Source of the DNA: Diospyros lotus
Lineage: Eukaryota > Streptophyta > Magnoliopsida > Ericales > Ebenaceae
DNA length: 64,000 nucleotides
Assembly (NCBI RefSeq): GCF_014633365.1
Contig: NC_068346.1
Span: forward strand, 34,659,191-34,723,190
Reading direction: 5' to 3'
The notes beneath the pieces are model-generated. The model made no database searches and was not told the DNA's origin. It saw nothing but the letters and a program-made list of their open reading frames with translations. Positions 47,439-59,699 of this stretch are shown in pieces; the first letter of the stretch is position 1; each line of letters opens with the position of its first letter. The position numbers were made by a program, and so were the translations under genes.

Positions 47439-49079
47439 TGTAACACCCTAGGCTTTGAAAAATAATTAATCATTGGGTTTATGGTGGTTTGTGCATGATT
47501 ATCGATTAATTGTGAGGTTAGGATGAATTATTTGTGATTTATTAAAGAATTGTGATTGTAAGGATTTAGTTATCATTTATTGAATAGTTGTGGAGTGGGA
47601 AAATTAATAAAGAATGTGTATTTAATGCATTTCTGCAGGGGAAGGCAAGAAGTGGTTTAAATATATATAGATGTAAATAGTTGAGCGCACGAGGGGCTAG
47701 CTAGACGACCCAGGTTCGAGTGGGAGGCTGATCACGCAGGAGAGAGAAAGGGTGGAATTTTTTCCACCCGTTTGGGGCGCCATCTGGCGCCAATGCGCTC
47801 CAGCTACACGTTTCATGCGTGCCCAAGCCGCGCCATGTGGCGCAGCCGTGTCCCCCACCCCAGCCACTCTCCCTTGCTGCCACGTGGCAGCATCTGGAGC
47901 CTTCCTTAGGCCCCAGCATTTTCCCTTGCCCATTTTCCCTCTTCTTCTGCCTATAAATAACAGTGTTTTCACTGTTGTAAACGCCATAAATTTTGGAAGT
48001 ATTGAAACTCTGTTTGTGGATATACGCGATGTATAAAAATATTTTTAAATTTATTTAATAGTGTTAATTATAAATTAATGACATGTTTAACTATATTATT
48101 TAGCAATGTAACAGCGATAATTAAAATTAATTGTATATTTAATTAAATTATTTTATTTTATAATTGTATAGCAAATTGGGACGTGAAATCGACGCGAAGC
48201 AAGTGGTTAACACGCAATAAGATTCAATATGGTTTGTATGTAAATTTATTTTAGCATGACTTGTATTACACTGTGGGAGAAGTGTCTAGGCATGGGGTTG
48301 TAGATTTAGGTCGTGTGAGTCTCGAGATGGGGTCCTAAATGAAATCAGTGGGGCCATCAAAATCCGAATCAGAGTGAGGTGGACAGGCCTACATGCATGA
48401 TATACTTCACATTATTCTATAATTGTCACGTATTTTAATTTATTGCAACTCATATTACTCTTACTGAGTCCCCGGGACTCACTCCTATATTTTTCCCACT
48501 AACCCAGCAGATAGCTCGGGATTCGAGAAGGGAAAGGCGGTGTTGATAGATGAGCTGCCAGTTGGCAGTGACCGTTGATAGTGAGGGTGTGGGTTAACTC
48601 CGATGTTAATCATGTAATATATCTATTGTGTGTTAATCATGAGTCACGGTTATGGTTTAACAAAAAGTAAATTGAAATCAAGTTAAGGTTCCCATTATAA
48701 GTAAACCTAGTAGGTGTTGGGAATTTGTACAGGTCGGCTACGGTCAAAATCTGAGATATGTTTAAATATGTTTGATGGTTGGGATAATTTATTATGCATG
48801 CTGGTATTTGTTTGTTTGAAATTATATTTATACTCCAATGGGCTAATCAGGTACGAAACTCGGGTGAGTTTTCACTGCCTACGTATTTTACTCTCGAGTT
48901 CTCAACCGGTTAAAGGCGGCAAAGACTGGACCCCACCCAAGGCGTCCATATTATTTTAATACTTTATATTGACAGAGGCATAACCATCCTTTATAGCAAG
49001 TCAGGATTTTATTATGAGTTATGGTGGCACCCGGTAGTGGAGTCGGGGCATCACCCGATAGTGGAGTCGGGGCATCACA
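47439..49079 (+). repeat. 3' LTR of the gypsy element, 1641 bp
   Basis: Starts TGTAACACCCTAGG and ends GGGCATCACA. A promoter-like TATAAATA is at 47952-47959, and a GC-rich block with GCCACGTGGC-like words at 47760-47930. The last 48 bp are two 24-bp tandem copies (49031-49054, 49055-49078), absent from the 5' LTR fragment. It joins block B directly. Confidence 0.88.
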
Positions 49080-50555
49080 CAAAGAAATAATTTGAAATTC
49101 AAACTTACCCTAAACACCCACAAGCCCTACTAAATAAAGAAAAAATATATCTCAAACTAGATATTTATTATATATTATTTTTAAACAAAATATATTTATT
49201 ATACTAGTTTTAAGATTAAAATATGAGATCAATATTGGAGTACAAAGTTTTCCCCATCACTAAAAGGGTTAGATGTTTTCCTGTCCCCACCCACAGAGTT
49301 AGAGGATAGGCTCACAAAATAATGCTTAGGTACACCCATTGTATGGGTTGGTTTATATGTTAGATGGTTTATATTATATCATGATATAATATGAATTGGG
49401 AAAACACAAAAAAATAATTTTAAATTTGGCCAAACACAAAAAAATTGAGTAAAATATGAATTGGGAAAATCTAAAATTGTTGATTAAAGGTAAGATTTTA
49501 ACCATCTGAAGGATAACTACATATAAGAGAAACTCTATGTATTGGTGTGAGATTGTTTTGAGATATTGTAAGGGGCAACTTAAGTTTTGTAATTGTATAT
49601 AGATTAAGGAATCCAAGTTCATATGAATAACATTCATTTTGTTAAAGTACATAATTGATGATGTAGAAATTAATCAGTACTAATTAAATTTATAGGATTT
49701 ACAAGTGATATTGATCGTGTGCAAAGTTGATTTGGATCCAAACTATATAAATAAAACAAGAATAATCATGAACGTACGATTATCTTGAGGTATGGTTGAG
49801 ACAATGTTATTTCGATGTTTAAGTTAGCAATGAATTTGAGAGAAAGAGAGAGTGCTTGGAAACTTGTGAGATTAATATTGTTGATCACAAGGAGAATGAG
49901 ACAGCCTTACCCAAATCACAAAAGATTAGTTCATTCCTCTTGATTTTATAAGTCTAAAATTGAGTTGGAACTAGAATTATTAAAGTTAGACAGTATTTTA
50001 AAAAGGTAGGAAATAGAAATGTAGAGAAATGCATAAAAAAAATATAGAGATCTTTTTATAAATATAATTTTTAATATAAAAAATATCAATCTAAAAATAA
50101 ACATAAATTTCATAATACATTTAAACAAATTCTGCAAACAAACTCCAGAAAAAATTAAAAATTTTGAGTTAGACATGATTTTGACAAGATTTGAGTTCAA
50201 TATTTACCTGATTTATTTCCAAGAAATCCAGAGAGATTTATTTGATCTAAAACCTTAGCATTATGCAAGTATTAGGAATCTCTAATCGAGTTTATACCTT
50301 TGATACGAAACCAAATTAATAAGCCTCCAATGCATAATCATAATTGAAAGCTTATTCATTAAACATTGCCAATTACCTTAATTATTACAGTGGCGGCTTT
50401 CACAAGCAATCTCTCAACAATTCAACAAACTGTAAATTAATTTACACTTGGGATAACCCACAATCAAACGAACGACCATGCAAACTTACACTTGCATGGA
50501 AGAGAAAATTAATGATATTTTTGGAACACGATCAACCTCTGGGGACTCGAACAAT

Positions 50556-51713
50556 CTAGTTCACAACCTTGCAGTTCATCCGAATCTCACCTTCATATGA
50601 TCCTGTGATAACATCAATGGAACCCATCTTCACCATTGCAGCCGCAAATTTCTTAGCCCAAGCCCTGCCATTCCTCGCATTGTTCTTCACCATCCAGGCA
50701 GTAGAAGGGCTTGTTGAGAGCGTCTGGTCCGATGTTAGCAGCCCTCTATGGGCCTTTAAACCTCTGTAATACCTGTTATCCAATCTGTTTGCTGAGAGAG
50801 AATCCAGTGGCATGGTGGGGTTAGACTTGGATGACGGCGGAGGACACTTCTTCTTCAGCTGCCTTGCGAATTCGGGATCCATTGAAGGGTCCTGCGGCTG
50901 AGTTGCATTGAAGGAGTAGAGACGGTTGGAGAAGGAAGAACAGTGGGAGACTCCAATGGAATGGGCTCCCGAGAGGGTCACCATTTCATCCAGAGAGAGG
51001 CCCTTCTTGGCAAAATTTTCTTGGAGCTGTTTGGCGTCCAAGAAAGGAGGAGGAAGGTTGCCGGAAGGGTCGTCTTTGAGGGAAACTCCGCCGTCTCGGC
51101 GCCCCGCCGGCACCGCGTAGTTGATTCCTCCGGCCATGGAGGCGCTGTCCCTTGCGGCAAATGCTAGAATGTCGGAGCAGGAGACTGTTTTGGGGCATCG
51201 AGCTTCGAGTTGGGCTTTGGCTTCATTGATCACCTCGAAACCTCTCAGGCTCCCTCTGTTTGCCGGATGCTCCTTCTCCGACTGATTTCCCGGCGTTGAA
51301 TCAAGAAGCACAGACCCATCACAGCCCTGAAAAATTAATGCTTAAATATGAATTAGATATTCATTATTGCAAGCAGTACTTACACGTATAACAACACAAG
51401 AAGGGTCCTCAGACCAAAAGCCATAGCTAGCTGAAGTGATGATCGGATCGGATTCGCTTACCCTGACAAAGCAGTCGTGAAAATGCAATCTAATGAGGCC
51501 TGCAGCGATGCCAGGGTTCTTTGAAACAGCCTTCATCACAGCTTTTCTCACTATGAACTCGGCGGACGGGCAGCTCGACCGGTAAAACCCAACCCTGAGC
51601 GTCGGCGCCGCTGCGGATGCAGAAGCCAGCGTCCAGACAGTGAGGAGCAAGAAAACCAAACGTGGCTGCTTTAGCACAAAGGTTTTCTTGCCGATGAATC
51701 TGCAGGTCGCCAT
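50556..51713 (-). CDS. class III peroxidase PRX3 (near-identical to PRX2)
   Basis: Two exons on the minus strand: 51713-51462 and 51326-50556, 340 residues, same splice sites as PRX2. All catalytic parts are kept: signal peptide, [10 protein letters not shown] (Arg75, His79), [24 protein letters not shown] (His206) and the Cys set. Compared with PRX2 I count seven amino-acid changes: Gln to Lys and Pro to Thr in exon 1, then Arg to Gly after GRRDG, Val to Leu, Pro to Ala, Ile to Arg and Ala to Val in exon 2. The frame is open, so it is probably functional. Upstream it shares TATA box and inverted repeat with PRX2, so the two may be co-expressed. Confidence 0.96.
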
Positions 51714-51789
51714 TAGCCAACCAATCTGGAAGAACAGGAAAGAAAATGGAGTGATTGTGGTGTCGAGTATGTGCTAGCAATTAATGGAC

Positions 51790-51803
51790 TATATATATAT
51801 ATA
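51790..51803 (-). promoter_or_regulatory. TATA box of PRX3
   Basis: TATATATATATATA on the minus strand, about 77 bases before the ATG at 51713, matching the PRX2 arrangement. Confidence 0.55.
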
Positions 51804-51912
51804 GATGGAGAGTCACAAGTAACGAAGGCTGAAACTGTCCTAGTTTGAACACTTCCATGGCAATGGAGTTGAAGCTCCTTCCATGGCACTTTCCATGTGT
51901 CCTTTCACAATT

Positions 51913-52744
51913 ATTTTGTCCATTTCTCTCTCTCTCTCTCTCTCTGTATGCTCATCATCTCCTTGACCTTCAAGCTTTCTGAAGCCACGAAGAGGAGAAT
52001 TAATCAACGAAGTACGAAAGCAACACAAAGTACAAACTCGAGAAAGTGTCAGACAAATATTATCTGATCAGAAGAGTATATATTGTATTGCAATTAGCTG
52101 CCAATTAAATATTAATTAATCAATTAAGAGGCAGAGAGAATGATAAACATATATTATAGTATATTAGTTGAAGTTGGTGGAGAAGCAGTAGAGGGTCAGC
52201 TAGCTCAGCTGTGGACAGGAGGCCTCAATCCGTGTGGCTTAATCAGCAAGAACATTGAGCAGGAAATTAGCTACTGATCTGTGGCAACTGGCAAGCCCTC
52301 TTGTCCACTTAACTTACAGTGATTAATTGCAGTGCCTCATGGGGCAATTAGTTCAGGGACTCCATTTTAGGACTGCCCCACAAATCATCATGGAGCTCAT
52401 CGATCGGATGCAACAATATTGTTATTGATTAAGCCATATACGGATGGAGGCCTGCACCGCGGATCCTTCATTGCTTCTTCAACTTCAATTAATTAATCTA
52501 TAATACACAACATCATCATTCTGTCATCTTAATTGATAATTCAATTAACACCCAATTGCAATACAATACACATACTACTGCCGCATCCCTTGTTGATAAA
52601 AAATGGAGGGCCGACCCTTAGATAACATTTCTCGAGTTTGTGTTGCTTTCGTACTTTGTTTATTAATTATCCTCTTTGTGGCTTCTCAAAGCTTGAAGGT
52701 CAAAGAGATGACGAGCATACAGCAGAGAGAAGAATGGACAAAAT
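51913..52744. repeat. inverted repeat upstream of PRX3
   Basis: Arms 51913-52048 and 52628-52744, the block B counterpart of the pair at 33447-34133. The loop is about 580 bp because B keeps some 170 bp (about 52326-52495) absent from A. B lacks the GT run of A. Confidence 0.8.
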
Positions 52745-53559
52745 TATAAGTTTGAACCGCCGGCGCCGGTGGCTCAGCATCATAATCAGTTGGCTTAAGT
52801 TGATGCATGATACAAGTTCTAATTTTGATTTTGCTAGCTAGTTGTACCATGCCTGACTATCTCATCTCTATCTAGGTAAATGACCTAGTCGCTCTTTAGT
52901 GGCTCAATGTTCAAATTGACAAGAGTTTGTTTGTATTCGATTTGTTTTATAAACGATCAGAGTTTGAGTTTTAATTTGAATCTTAACTCATAAACAAGCT
53001 GAATTTGAGCAAGACTTAATTCAACTCATGAACAAAACTCACAAATAAGATCATGAAGAATTCTGTGAACAGGCTTGCGAAATAAATATTTTTTATTATT
53101 TTAATAATTTATTATTCAGTATTATGTTTGTGATAGGGATATTTATTTTTATTTAAACAAGGTTTTTTTTTGTATTTGTTTGGAGAATTTATATTTATAT
53201 TTTCTATATATTTTTTGTCATATAAAAATAGGTTTTAATGGCTTCAATTTTAAAAAAAAAAATTGATGAGCTCCAACTCGAGCTCAAGCTCGAGTTGACA
53301 AAAGCTCATTTATCATGATAAATGAGTTTGCTCAAGCTTGAGTTTGCTTAACATAATAAAAAAACTTCTGATAAATAGAGTTCAAATTTGATAAATCTTT
53401 AACTCAAACTCAAAATTCTTTTTGAGTTCAAGTTTGCTAGAAATCTAACAAGTCGAGCTCAAGTGGTTAATGTTCAGCTTAATTACAAACTTATCTCTAT
53501 CTTATGCAGCATTTATACTTAAAATTTATTTATAAATAAAATTTTATGTTTGACATGAT

Positions 53560-53770
53560 CACTACAAAAAAAATTGGTTTTTTTACCTAAAATTTCATTG
53601 CTAATAACTTAGCGGTGAATTAAAATCCGTCATATAATGGGACGTCACTAAGTATTGCAATTGAATTTTAAATCCGTCACTAAATTCAAAATTTTCATAG
53701 GCAAAAAAGCTTTAAAATAATTCGTCGCTATTATTAGAGATGAATTAAAATATTCCATTATTAATAATAG
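53560..53770 (+). mobile_element. 5' end of a CACTA element (fragment), block B
   Basis: CACTACAAAAAAAATTGG at the start, then the same subterminal words as at 34904. Similarity to block A stops near 53770. I see no matching 3' CACTA end to the right. Confidence 0.55.
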
Positions 53771-54766
53771 ATTCAACAACAAAAGCAGGGGGCATTTGGT
53801 GCCCAATGGCACAAGCATGTATGGCACAAGTGCACTTATAGCCCGGCCACAAAACCCACGCTTATGTGGAGTTGGCTCAATCAATTTGGACGCTTTAGGT
53901 GAAAAAGTTTGTCGGGATCTTCTTAAGATTATTTATTTTTTTTTGTAAAAATAAAAACAGTACACATTTCTATCGAAAAATTTTATCATTTCATTAATTT
54001 AAAAAAGAAAAAAGTTAAACTTCAATCAACTACAAAATATGATAATTTCTTAAAAATAGTTAATTTTTAACTAAAATATAATGTATGAAAAATTAAAAGA
54101 AATCAAACAACCTATTATAATAAATAAAGAAATGGTAAAAATTGGGAACAATGAGATTATTTTTAGGGTTGCAATTGAAAGATTTATAATCAAAAATAAA
54201 TTTATAGTCTTAAAGTCTATGATATATTCAAAAATAAATGGCAAAAATTCGAAAGAGAAAATTAGGAACAATGGAGAGAGAGAATGTAAAAATTGGAAAG
54301 AGAAAATGGGGATGACAAAATATTGTAAATTAAATTTTGGGCAAATTGATTATTGGGCGAGTGAAAATTTGGGTGAAAAGTTGGATTTTATTTTGAGTTT
54401 AAAGTTTTCTTAATAAAATATTTATTATTAAAAATAAAAATATATAAATTACAAAATTTTGGAGCCTTCGTAAATGTGAAGCCTTAAGTGGCTTGTTTTT
54501 TGAGTTTAAGCATGTACATGAGTTGAGCATACACAGTCTTTCCTTCATAGGGCAACATTTAGACCACTTTTGTGATATGGTGTTCCTACTTACCACTGCT
54601 ATCTTAATCTGTCTCCATGGCTATTATGCCACCACTTAAAAACATATTCTCATAACTAGTAGCTTCTATTAGCTCAATTCAGCTGGAAATTAAGAAAAGC
54701 TGATATACTTTTTTTGCACGTATTACAAGGTTGGGACACATGTCATATGATGTCATCGGGGTGCAG
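53771..54766. other. intergenic AT-rich DNA
   Basis: No supported gene. The 110-codon frame at 54081-54413 is Lys/Ile/Asn-rich as expected of AT-rich noncoding DNA and has no recognisable domain. Confidence 0.4.
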
Positions 54767-55026
54767 ATTGTTCAAGCTAGCTGGGATCCCAGCATCTAAA
54801 GCAAATCTTATTGCAACAACAGAGGTTTCTGTTGCTAGCTTGGCAGAGTCTGCAAATGCTGGGAGTTGCAATAATTGCGAATGATGCTTCACATTTTGGA
54901 TTCCTAAAAATGTTATCACTTCTATCGGTAGTTGGTGCAGCATGGTTATTCTGTCGATGGTTGGTGAATCCTACAGATGCAGAAAGAAGACTTTTTCTCT
55001 TTTGATCCACAATTTTGATTTCTCAG
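54767..55026 (+). pseudogene. orphan exon of an unidentified membrane protein gene, frameshifted
   Basis: The segment is bounded by a GTGCAG acceptor and a perfect CAG|GTAAGT donor and looks coding in two frames: first [20 protein letters not shown], then after a shift near 54860 [20 protein letters not shown], a hydrophobic stretch with [11 protein letters not shown], and [13 protein letters not shown] stop (TGA at 55003-55005) precedes the donor. I do not recognise the family; the hydrophobic part suggests a membrane protein. No neighbouring exons are visible, so it is probably a fragment carried here by duplication or a transposon. Confidence 0.4.
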
Positions 55027-55370
55027 GTAAGTGTTCCATACTCCAATTCTTTCATTTTGTAGCTTGGAGGCTTGGGGTTCCAACGTCACAAGCGCTGATG
55101 TTTATAACCTGACATCTATTCTCTTTTAACCTTTTTAGAGATCTTATAATTCATTTTTAACTATATTTCTTTCCCACCATATTAATGTCACGTGTTCAAA
55201 TTACTACTAAAATTTTGAAAAATTAAATCATGCAAAAAATGTACACCAAATGTTGGACCTAGAGGATTGGTCTATATGGTTAATAATAGATTTCAGTATT
55301 TGAGAATAGTTAGTTGTCCTATACATACAGTTAAGCTAGTGGTATTCCCACATCTACGGACCAGAAACAA

Positions 55371-55495
55371 CATTTCTTGCCTCTCCCCTCAAGCTGCCAG
55401 TGCATTTATTCTAGAAGACACTTGTGGCGCTTTTCTCAGCTCGCTTAATCGCTTATTATTGTTGTGATAGCGAAAGGCTCGTCATAAATTTTGAA
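55371..55495 (+). repeat. 125-bp direct repeat, copy 1
   Basis: Landmarks: CTGCCAGTGCATTTATTCTA and CGTCATAAATTTTGAA. Copy 2 lies 475 bp downstream with roughly a dozen differences. Confidence 0.8.
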
Positions 55496-55845
55496 CCGAC
55501 ATATTCGGTTGAATGCTAGTCGATTATGTCCGATTGTTAGGTTTAGAGATCAAGATGGTGAGGTGTTCGATCGGTATAGTAATCTACGTGATGATGTGTT
55601 GATGGTCTATTTTGGTGTGGGACATTAGGGATGATAGGGGTATTAGTGCCATAATTAACAGTTGATTGACACTTTATGATTCTTAAAATGGTGAAATTTG
55701 TTACACCGTATATTGCATTTTGTGGTGTCAATAAGTAAAATTAAAATCCTAAACCCTAACCCCTTAATGAATGGTGGGAAGCCTAACAAACATTATTTCC
55801 ATCCAAACATAACTAACACTTAACATTATTGATTGGAAGCAAAGA

Positions 55846-55970
55846 CATTTCATGCCTCTCCCCTCAATCTGCCAGTGCATTTATTCTAGAAGAAACCTAT
55901 GGCACTTTTCTCAGCTCACTAAGTTGCTTATTATTGTTGTAATAGCAAAAGATTCGTCATAAATTTTGAA
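55846..55970 (+). repeat. 125-bp direct repeat, copy 2
   Basis: Same landmarks as copy 1. The 350 bp between the copies has no recognisable transposon ends, although TAAACCCTAACCCC at about 55749 is telomere-like. Confidence 0.8.
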
Positions 55971-56945
55971 TGAAAATATTTCTTAACGTCATATCATATG
56001 TGTTGAAACTTGAATATGTGAATCTTTGTATAGAGGGTTTGGCACTCCTCAAGGATATATAAGTAATTGTCTCATACTTGTATTTTCTCATTTATTTATT
56101 GTATTGTAGGCTATTATAGTGTTGTATTTTCACGGTCTATAAAAATAAGCTAAGGGAGTTAGAGGATTGATGATTGTTAAATGAATTGAATTTTATTCTC
56201 TCTCAATTCTTTCTCACCTTCTGTTTATGTTGAATTCCCCTTCCTTCCTTCTTATCTCTCCCTTCTTTTTTACTCCCTCATTCTCGATTTCCCCCCTAAG
56301 TTGTAATTTGTACATATGATGTTTTCTAAATGATATTCTTAGCAATTCAAGCATCTAATTAACCTCAATATCTGGCAGGGTTTTATTTGTTTTGCTGGCA
56401 ACTGTCCTTGTTTCTGTTCGTCATTCATTTTGTTCTGTAGGGCTGTGATAATTTTGGTATTACATTTGGACAGGAGGAGGCAAAATTGGGATGAATAGGC
56501 CCCAGTGTTATATTACATCTTACTGCCAATAAACATTACAAGTTCTTATATCTACTAAAAAATTATGAGGTTTAGAAGAAAAAATAGTAATATTACATAC
56601 ACAAAATGATTCCTCCCAACTGTAATATTTTTTTATTGAGCCCAATCTCAGGAGCTCTATCATTAATAATTTTAAAAAAAAAAACACCCTCCTAATGGCA
56701 AAAGTAAAAGCCTATCTATCTTATCTACCACATTTATATATTTTATAAAACATTAATTAGTTATGTTTGCATTATCAAGAGGAAGAAGAATATGTCCAAA
56801 TACAGAGAAGTTGTATTGACTTGAATTGCTTAATTTGTAGGTGTTTGGTAAAGAAAGAATTAATGCTGTACAAATCATAGAGAAAGACAAAGAAAGAAAG
56901 ACAAGACAAACAGAAAGAAAGAAAGAAAGAAAGAAGAAACAATGT
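55971..56945. other. intergenic, 3' flank of the kinase
   Basis: AT-rich, with a (GAAA)n run at about 56912-56938. No gene is supported. Confidence 0.45.
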
Positions 56946-57966
56946 CTATGAAACAGGAACCCTCAAAGACGAAGCCAAATAGAACTCTAATGGTACTGTT
57001 GCCAAAGGATCCTCCTCTTTCTCCTTAAATATGGAGACCCTTGAAACCCATCGAGCATCTTCAGCGGCACTCCGCAGCAATGGCATCTCATCAGCCCATT
57101 CCTCCGGCTCCCCTTCAACGAAAGGATGTCGAAGAAGATCTGCAGCTGTTGATCTGGTTTTCCAGTCCCTCTCGAAGCACTTCCACAAGAAATCTTTGCC
57201 TTGGCTAGACATGGTATCTGGAATTCTGGGTAGCTCTCTCTCAATAACTATCTTGCGTTTCAGCTCTAGCTTGTCCTTGCACTCCCATGGAGGTCGTCCG
57301 GTCATCATCTGCGATACCGTGCACCCAAGAGCCCAAATATCAACTGGCGACTTGTTCATGTTCCAAAAAAGAGATTCCGGTGAAGCATAAGGAAGAGCCC
57401 CGCGAGTGTGGCCTATCAAACGAGGATCATCGCTCCGTCCATTGCCTTCGTCTGCTTTCTTTGCCAGTCCAAAATTGGCAATCTTCAAGTAGTTCCCATT
57501 GCCGTCTTGAGACGGGAAAACAAGAACGTTATGTGGTTTAATGTCGCAGTGGACGTAGCCCCTCTCATGCACGTAGTTTAGAGCTTTGAGGATCATGCGA
57601 GTGTAGCGTCGCACCTCTGTTTCCGGCAGTGCCCCGCCCCTTCTTTCAATCAAACTCTTGAGGGAGCCGCCGGGAGCGAACTCCAGCAAGAGGTTGTACA
57701 TCCTCTTTGCCCTTCTCGTCGGAGATATCTTCCCCATAACAACGGATGATTCCGGGACAGTCACTCAACAAGAACAAGATCTCTCCTTCCTTTTGAAGAG
57801 AGGTGGAGAACTTGAAATCGGCAGACTTGACAGCAATCTCGGAAGCCATGATCGGCGGTGTATCATCATCATTAGAATATGCTAATTCCCCCGTCAGAGG
57901 GACTGCCTTGCGCACGGTCCCGTACAACCCCTTTCTAAGAAACTGCGTCTTGATCCAAGAATCCAT
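56946..57966 (-). pseudogene. MAPKKK17/18-like protein kinase, frameshifted and active-site altered
   Basis: An intronless kinase of about 340 residues, most like the small plant MAPKKK (MEKK-type) genes of the MAPKKK17-21 group, several of which act in ABA signalling. Seen: glycine loop LRKGLYGTV (first Gly is Arg), ATP-site Lys47 in EIAVKSADF, catalytic loop YVHCDIKPHNVLV, then KIANFGLAKK where the metal-binding Asp of DFG is Asn (codon at 57474-57476), activation segment ending ASPES, and DIWALGCTVSQMMTGRPPWE. At about 57702-57710 the frame shifts by one base (CCGIIRCYGEDIS-type frame to RMYNLLLEFAPGGSL). It is probably a pseudogene. If the shift is a sequencing error, it would be a likely pseudokinase. 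Confidence 0.85.
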
Positions 57967-58503
57967 TAATATTAGTTGCAGATGATCAATCGATTAATGA
58001 TCTTTCTCTCTGTCTCTCTTATAATGATTCTCTTAATTTGTTGATTGTGAACAGATATGTATATGCACATTAAGAAGCAATTTGGTTCCATGTTTTATTT
58101 ATAAGCTGTCAATTAATTAATCTAATTTTTTTCTCAAATGTTGAGCTAATTATAATAATTTACATAATTAAATCAAATAAATTTATAAATCTAAATAACT
58201 AATTATCTCTTAATAAAAGTACTATTCTCTTTGTGTTATTTTTTAAAATTTATTTTTAATTTTAATTTTTATATTTAAACTGAAAATTTTATAAAGAATT
58301 TAACTTAACACTAAATCAAATTCTACTAAAAATAAATAAAATTTGATAATGGATTCTATAACTTGAAGGTAATAATTGTTTACAATTGTACAAATAGAAA
58401 TTCTCCCTTCTTTATATCCCCCACCGTCCATTTTCGCTGCTCTAACATCACCACCTGAGATTGGAAGCCAAATCTTTATTTTATTTATATTTAATTTTAT
58501 AGG
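57967..58503. other. region between kinase and peroxidase remnant
   Basis: Contains the upstream side of the minus-strand kinase (CT-rich near 57999-58020) and AT-rich DNA. The part from 58390 shows no clear peroxidase similarity. Confidence 0.45.
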
Positions 58504-58602
58504 TTCTACTGCTTGGATGGTGAAGAACAATATTGCGAGGAATGGCAAGGCATGGGCTAAGAAATTTGCATGAACTGCACGGTTCTCAACTAGCTAAGTT
58601 TC
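58504..58602 (+). pseudogene. peroxidase remnant (PRX1-like 3' end)
   Basis: Matches the end of PRX1: TCTACTGCTTGGATGGTGAA, then AAAAACAAT-type sequence with a 3-base insertion, AATGGCAAGGCATGGGCTAA and GAAATTTGCA. Some 70 bp of the gene are deleted, after which AACTGC, the TAG stop context and the 3' UTR start CTAGCTAAGTTTCG follow. Nothing of the first 80 percent of the gene is left. It marks the left end of block C. Confidence 0.85.
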
Positions 58603-58914
58603 GGTATATATATATATATATATATATACTAGCATATATACCCGTGGATGAAGGCACGACATAAATAATATTAAGATTTAAAATGGATGAAGGCACGGTG
58701 TAAATAATACTAAGATTTAAAATACAATAATGTTAATTAATATTGTAAAAAAAATTATAAATACTGAACAAAATTCAGAAATTAAAGTTATTATAGGTTT
58801 GTTAACATTTTATAATAAAAAAATACTATATCTATATAATAAAACACATTAGCAAGTATTCTACAATCTGAATACATTAAATTGAAAATTAAATATCAAA
58901 CAATACATACCAAT

Positions 58915-59560
58915 TGTCGTCGGGGACCCTTGGAGCCCCCGACAGTAGCTGGTCGGCCCGTGGGTCATCTCGGACCTCCATCGCCTCCCGCCATCCCTCG
59001 CAACGCCTCACCCCCATTCGCCGACCCCCCCACCCGTCGTAGACCCTCCTTTTCCCCCTTATGCTATCGCACCTGTCGATGACATGGGCGGGATGAGTTT
59101 GTGAGAGAAAAAAAAAAAAAGAGAGAGGGAGAGAGGGTGCAACAGATTGGGGGAAAGAGGTAATGAATGAGGGAGTGAGTGGTCGTCGCACCCGTCGGCC
59201 CCCCACATGCCGTTGTCCCTCCCGCTTCCCTCATCGCCATCACACTCGCTGGCCCTCCACCCGCCATCGACCCTCCCTTCCCCTACTACCGTTGCACGTG
59301 TCGATGGTATGGGTGGGTGGGTCTATGAGAGAGAGGGAGAGAGAGTAAGGCAATGAGTGAGGGAGTGAGTGGTTGTCGCACCCGCCGGCCCTCCACCCAC
59401 AGTTGGCCCTTCCTTCCTCTACCGCTGTCGCACCTGCCGATATCATAAGTGGGTGGGTTTGTGAGAGAGAGAAAGAGAAAGGAAGTGAGTGAGAGATGGG
59501 TGAGTGGATCTCTGAGAGACAGAAAGACAAAAGGAGAGAGAGAGGCACTGAGTGAAGGAG
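58915..59560 (+). repeat. three imperfect repeat units, GA- and GC-rich
   Basis: Units of roughly 170 bp share GTGAGTGGTYGTCGCACCCG and TATGGGTGGGTGGGT-like words and GAGAGAGAG runs. Frames through this region are low-complexity and not genes. Confidence 0.6.
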
Positions 59561-59699
59561 TGAATGGGTGAAAACATCATTCATCTCAGTCAATCTTAAC
59601 CATTGATATATATTTAAAATTCATCTCTGCCATTGAAATGTGTCTCTGAAATATTTTACATATTTTTAAATATTCTTCCGCTTTACTATATAGATGATA

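Larger units (their letters stand above)
35111..49079 (+). mobile_element. decayed Ty3/gypsy chromovirus (Tekay/Del-like) with nested insertions
   Basis: Order on plus: truncated 5' LTR, primer-binding site, gag, protease, reverse transcriptase, RNase H, integrase, chromodomain-like tail, purine tract and 3' LTR. Three insertions (about 36803-38107, 38945-41575, 43328-45840) add some 6.4 kb; without them the element is about 7.5 kb. Every protein frame has stops, shifts or deletions, so it cannot move by itself. The pol order with integrase last and the WSQHLE..TWEMEEEM chromodomain-like end place it among chromoviruses. Confidence 0.9.
49080..53770. repeat. segmental duplication, block B copy
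   Basis: Begins in mid-spacer at the equivalent of about 29846 in block A and runs through PRX3, the inverted repeat and the CACTA start, to about 53770. The left part of the unit (a PRX1-like gene) is missing; the gypsy element occupies that side. Confidence 0.85.

Noticed and set aside
54081..54413. 110-codon Lys/Ile-rich frame
   Set aside because: Composition matches AT-rich noncoding DNA and there is no recognisable motif.
55745..55760. TAAACCCTAACCCC as interstitial telomere repeat
   Set aside because: Less than two repeat units; too short to call.
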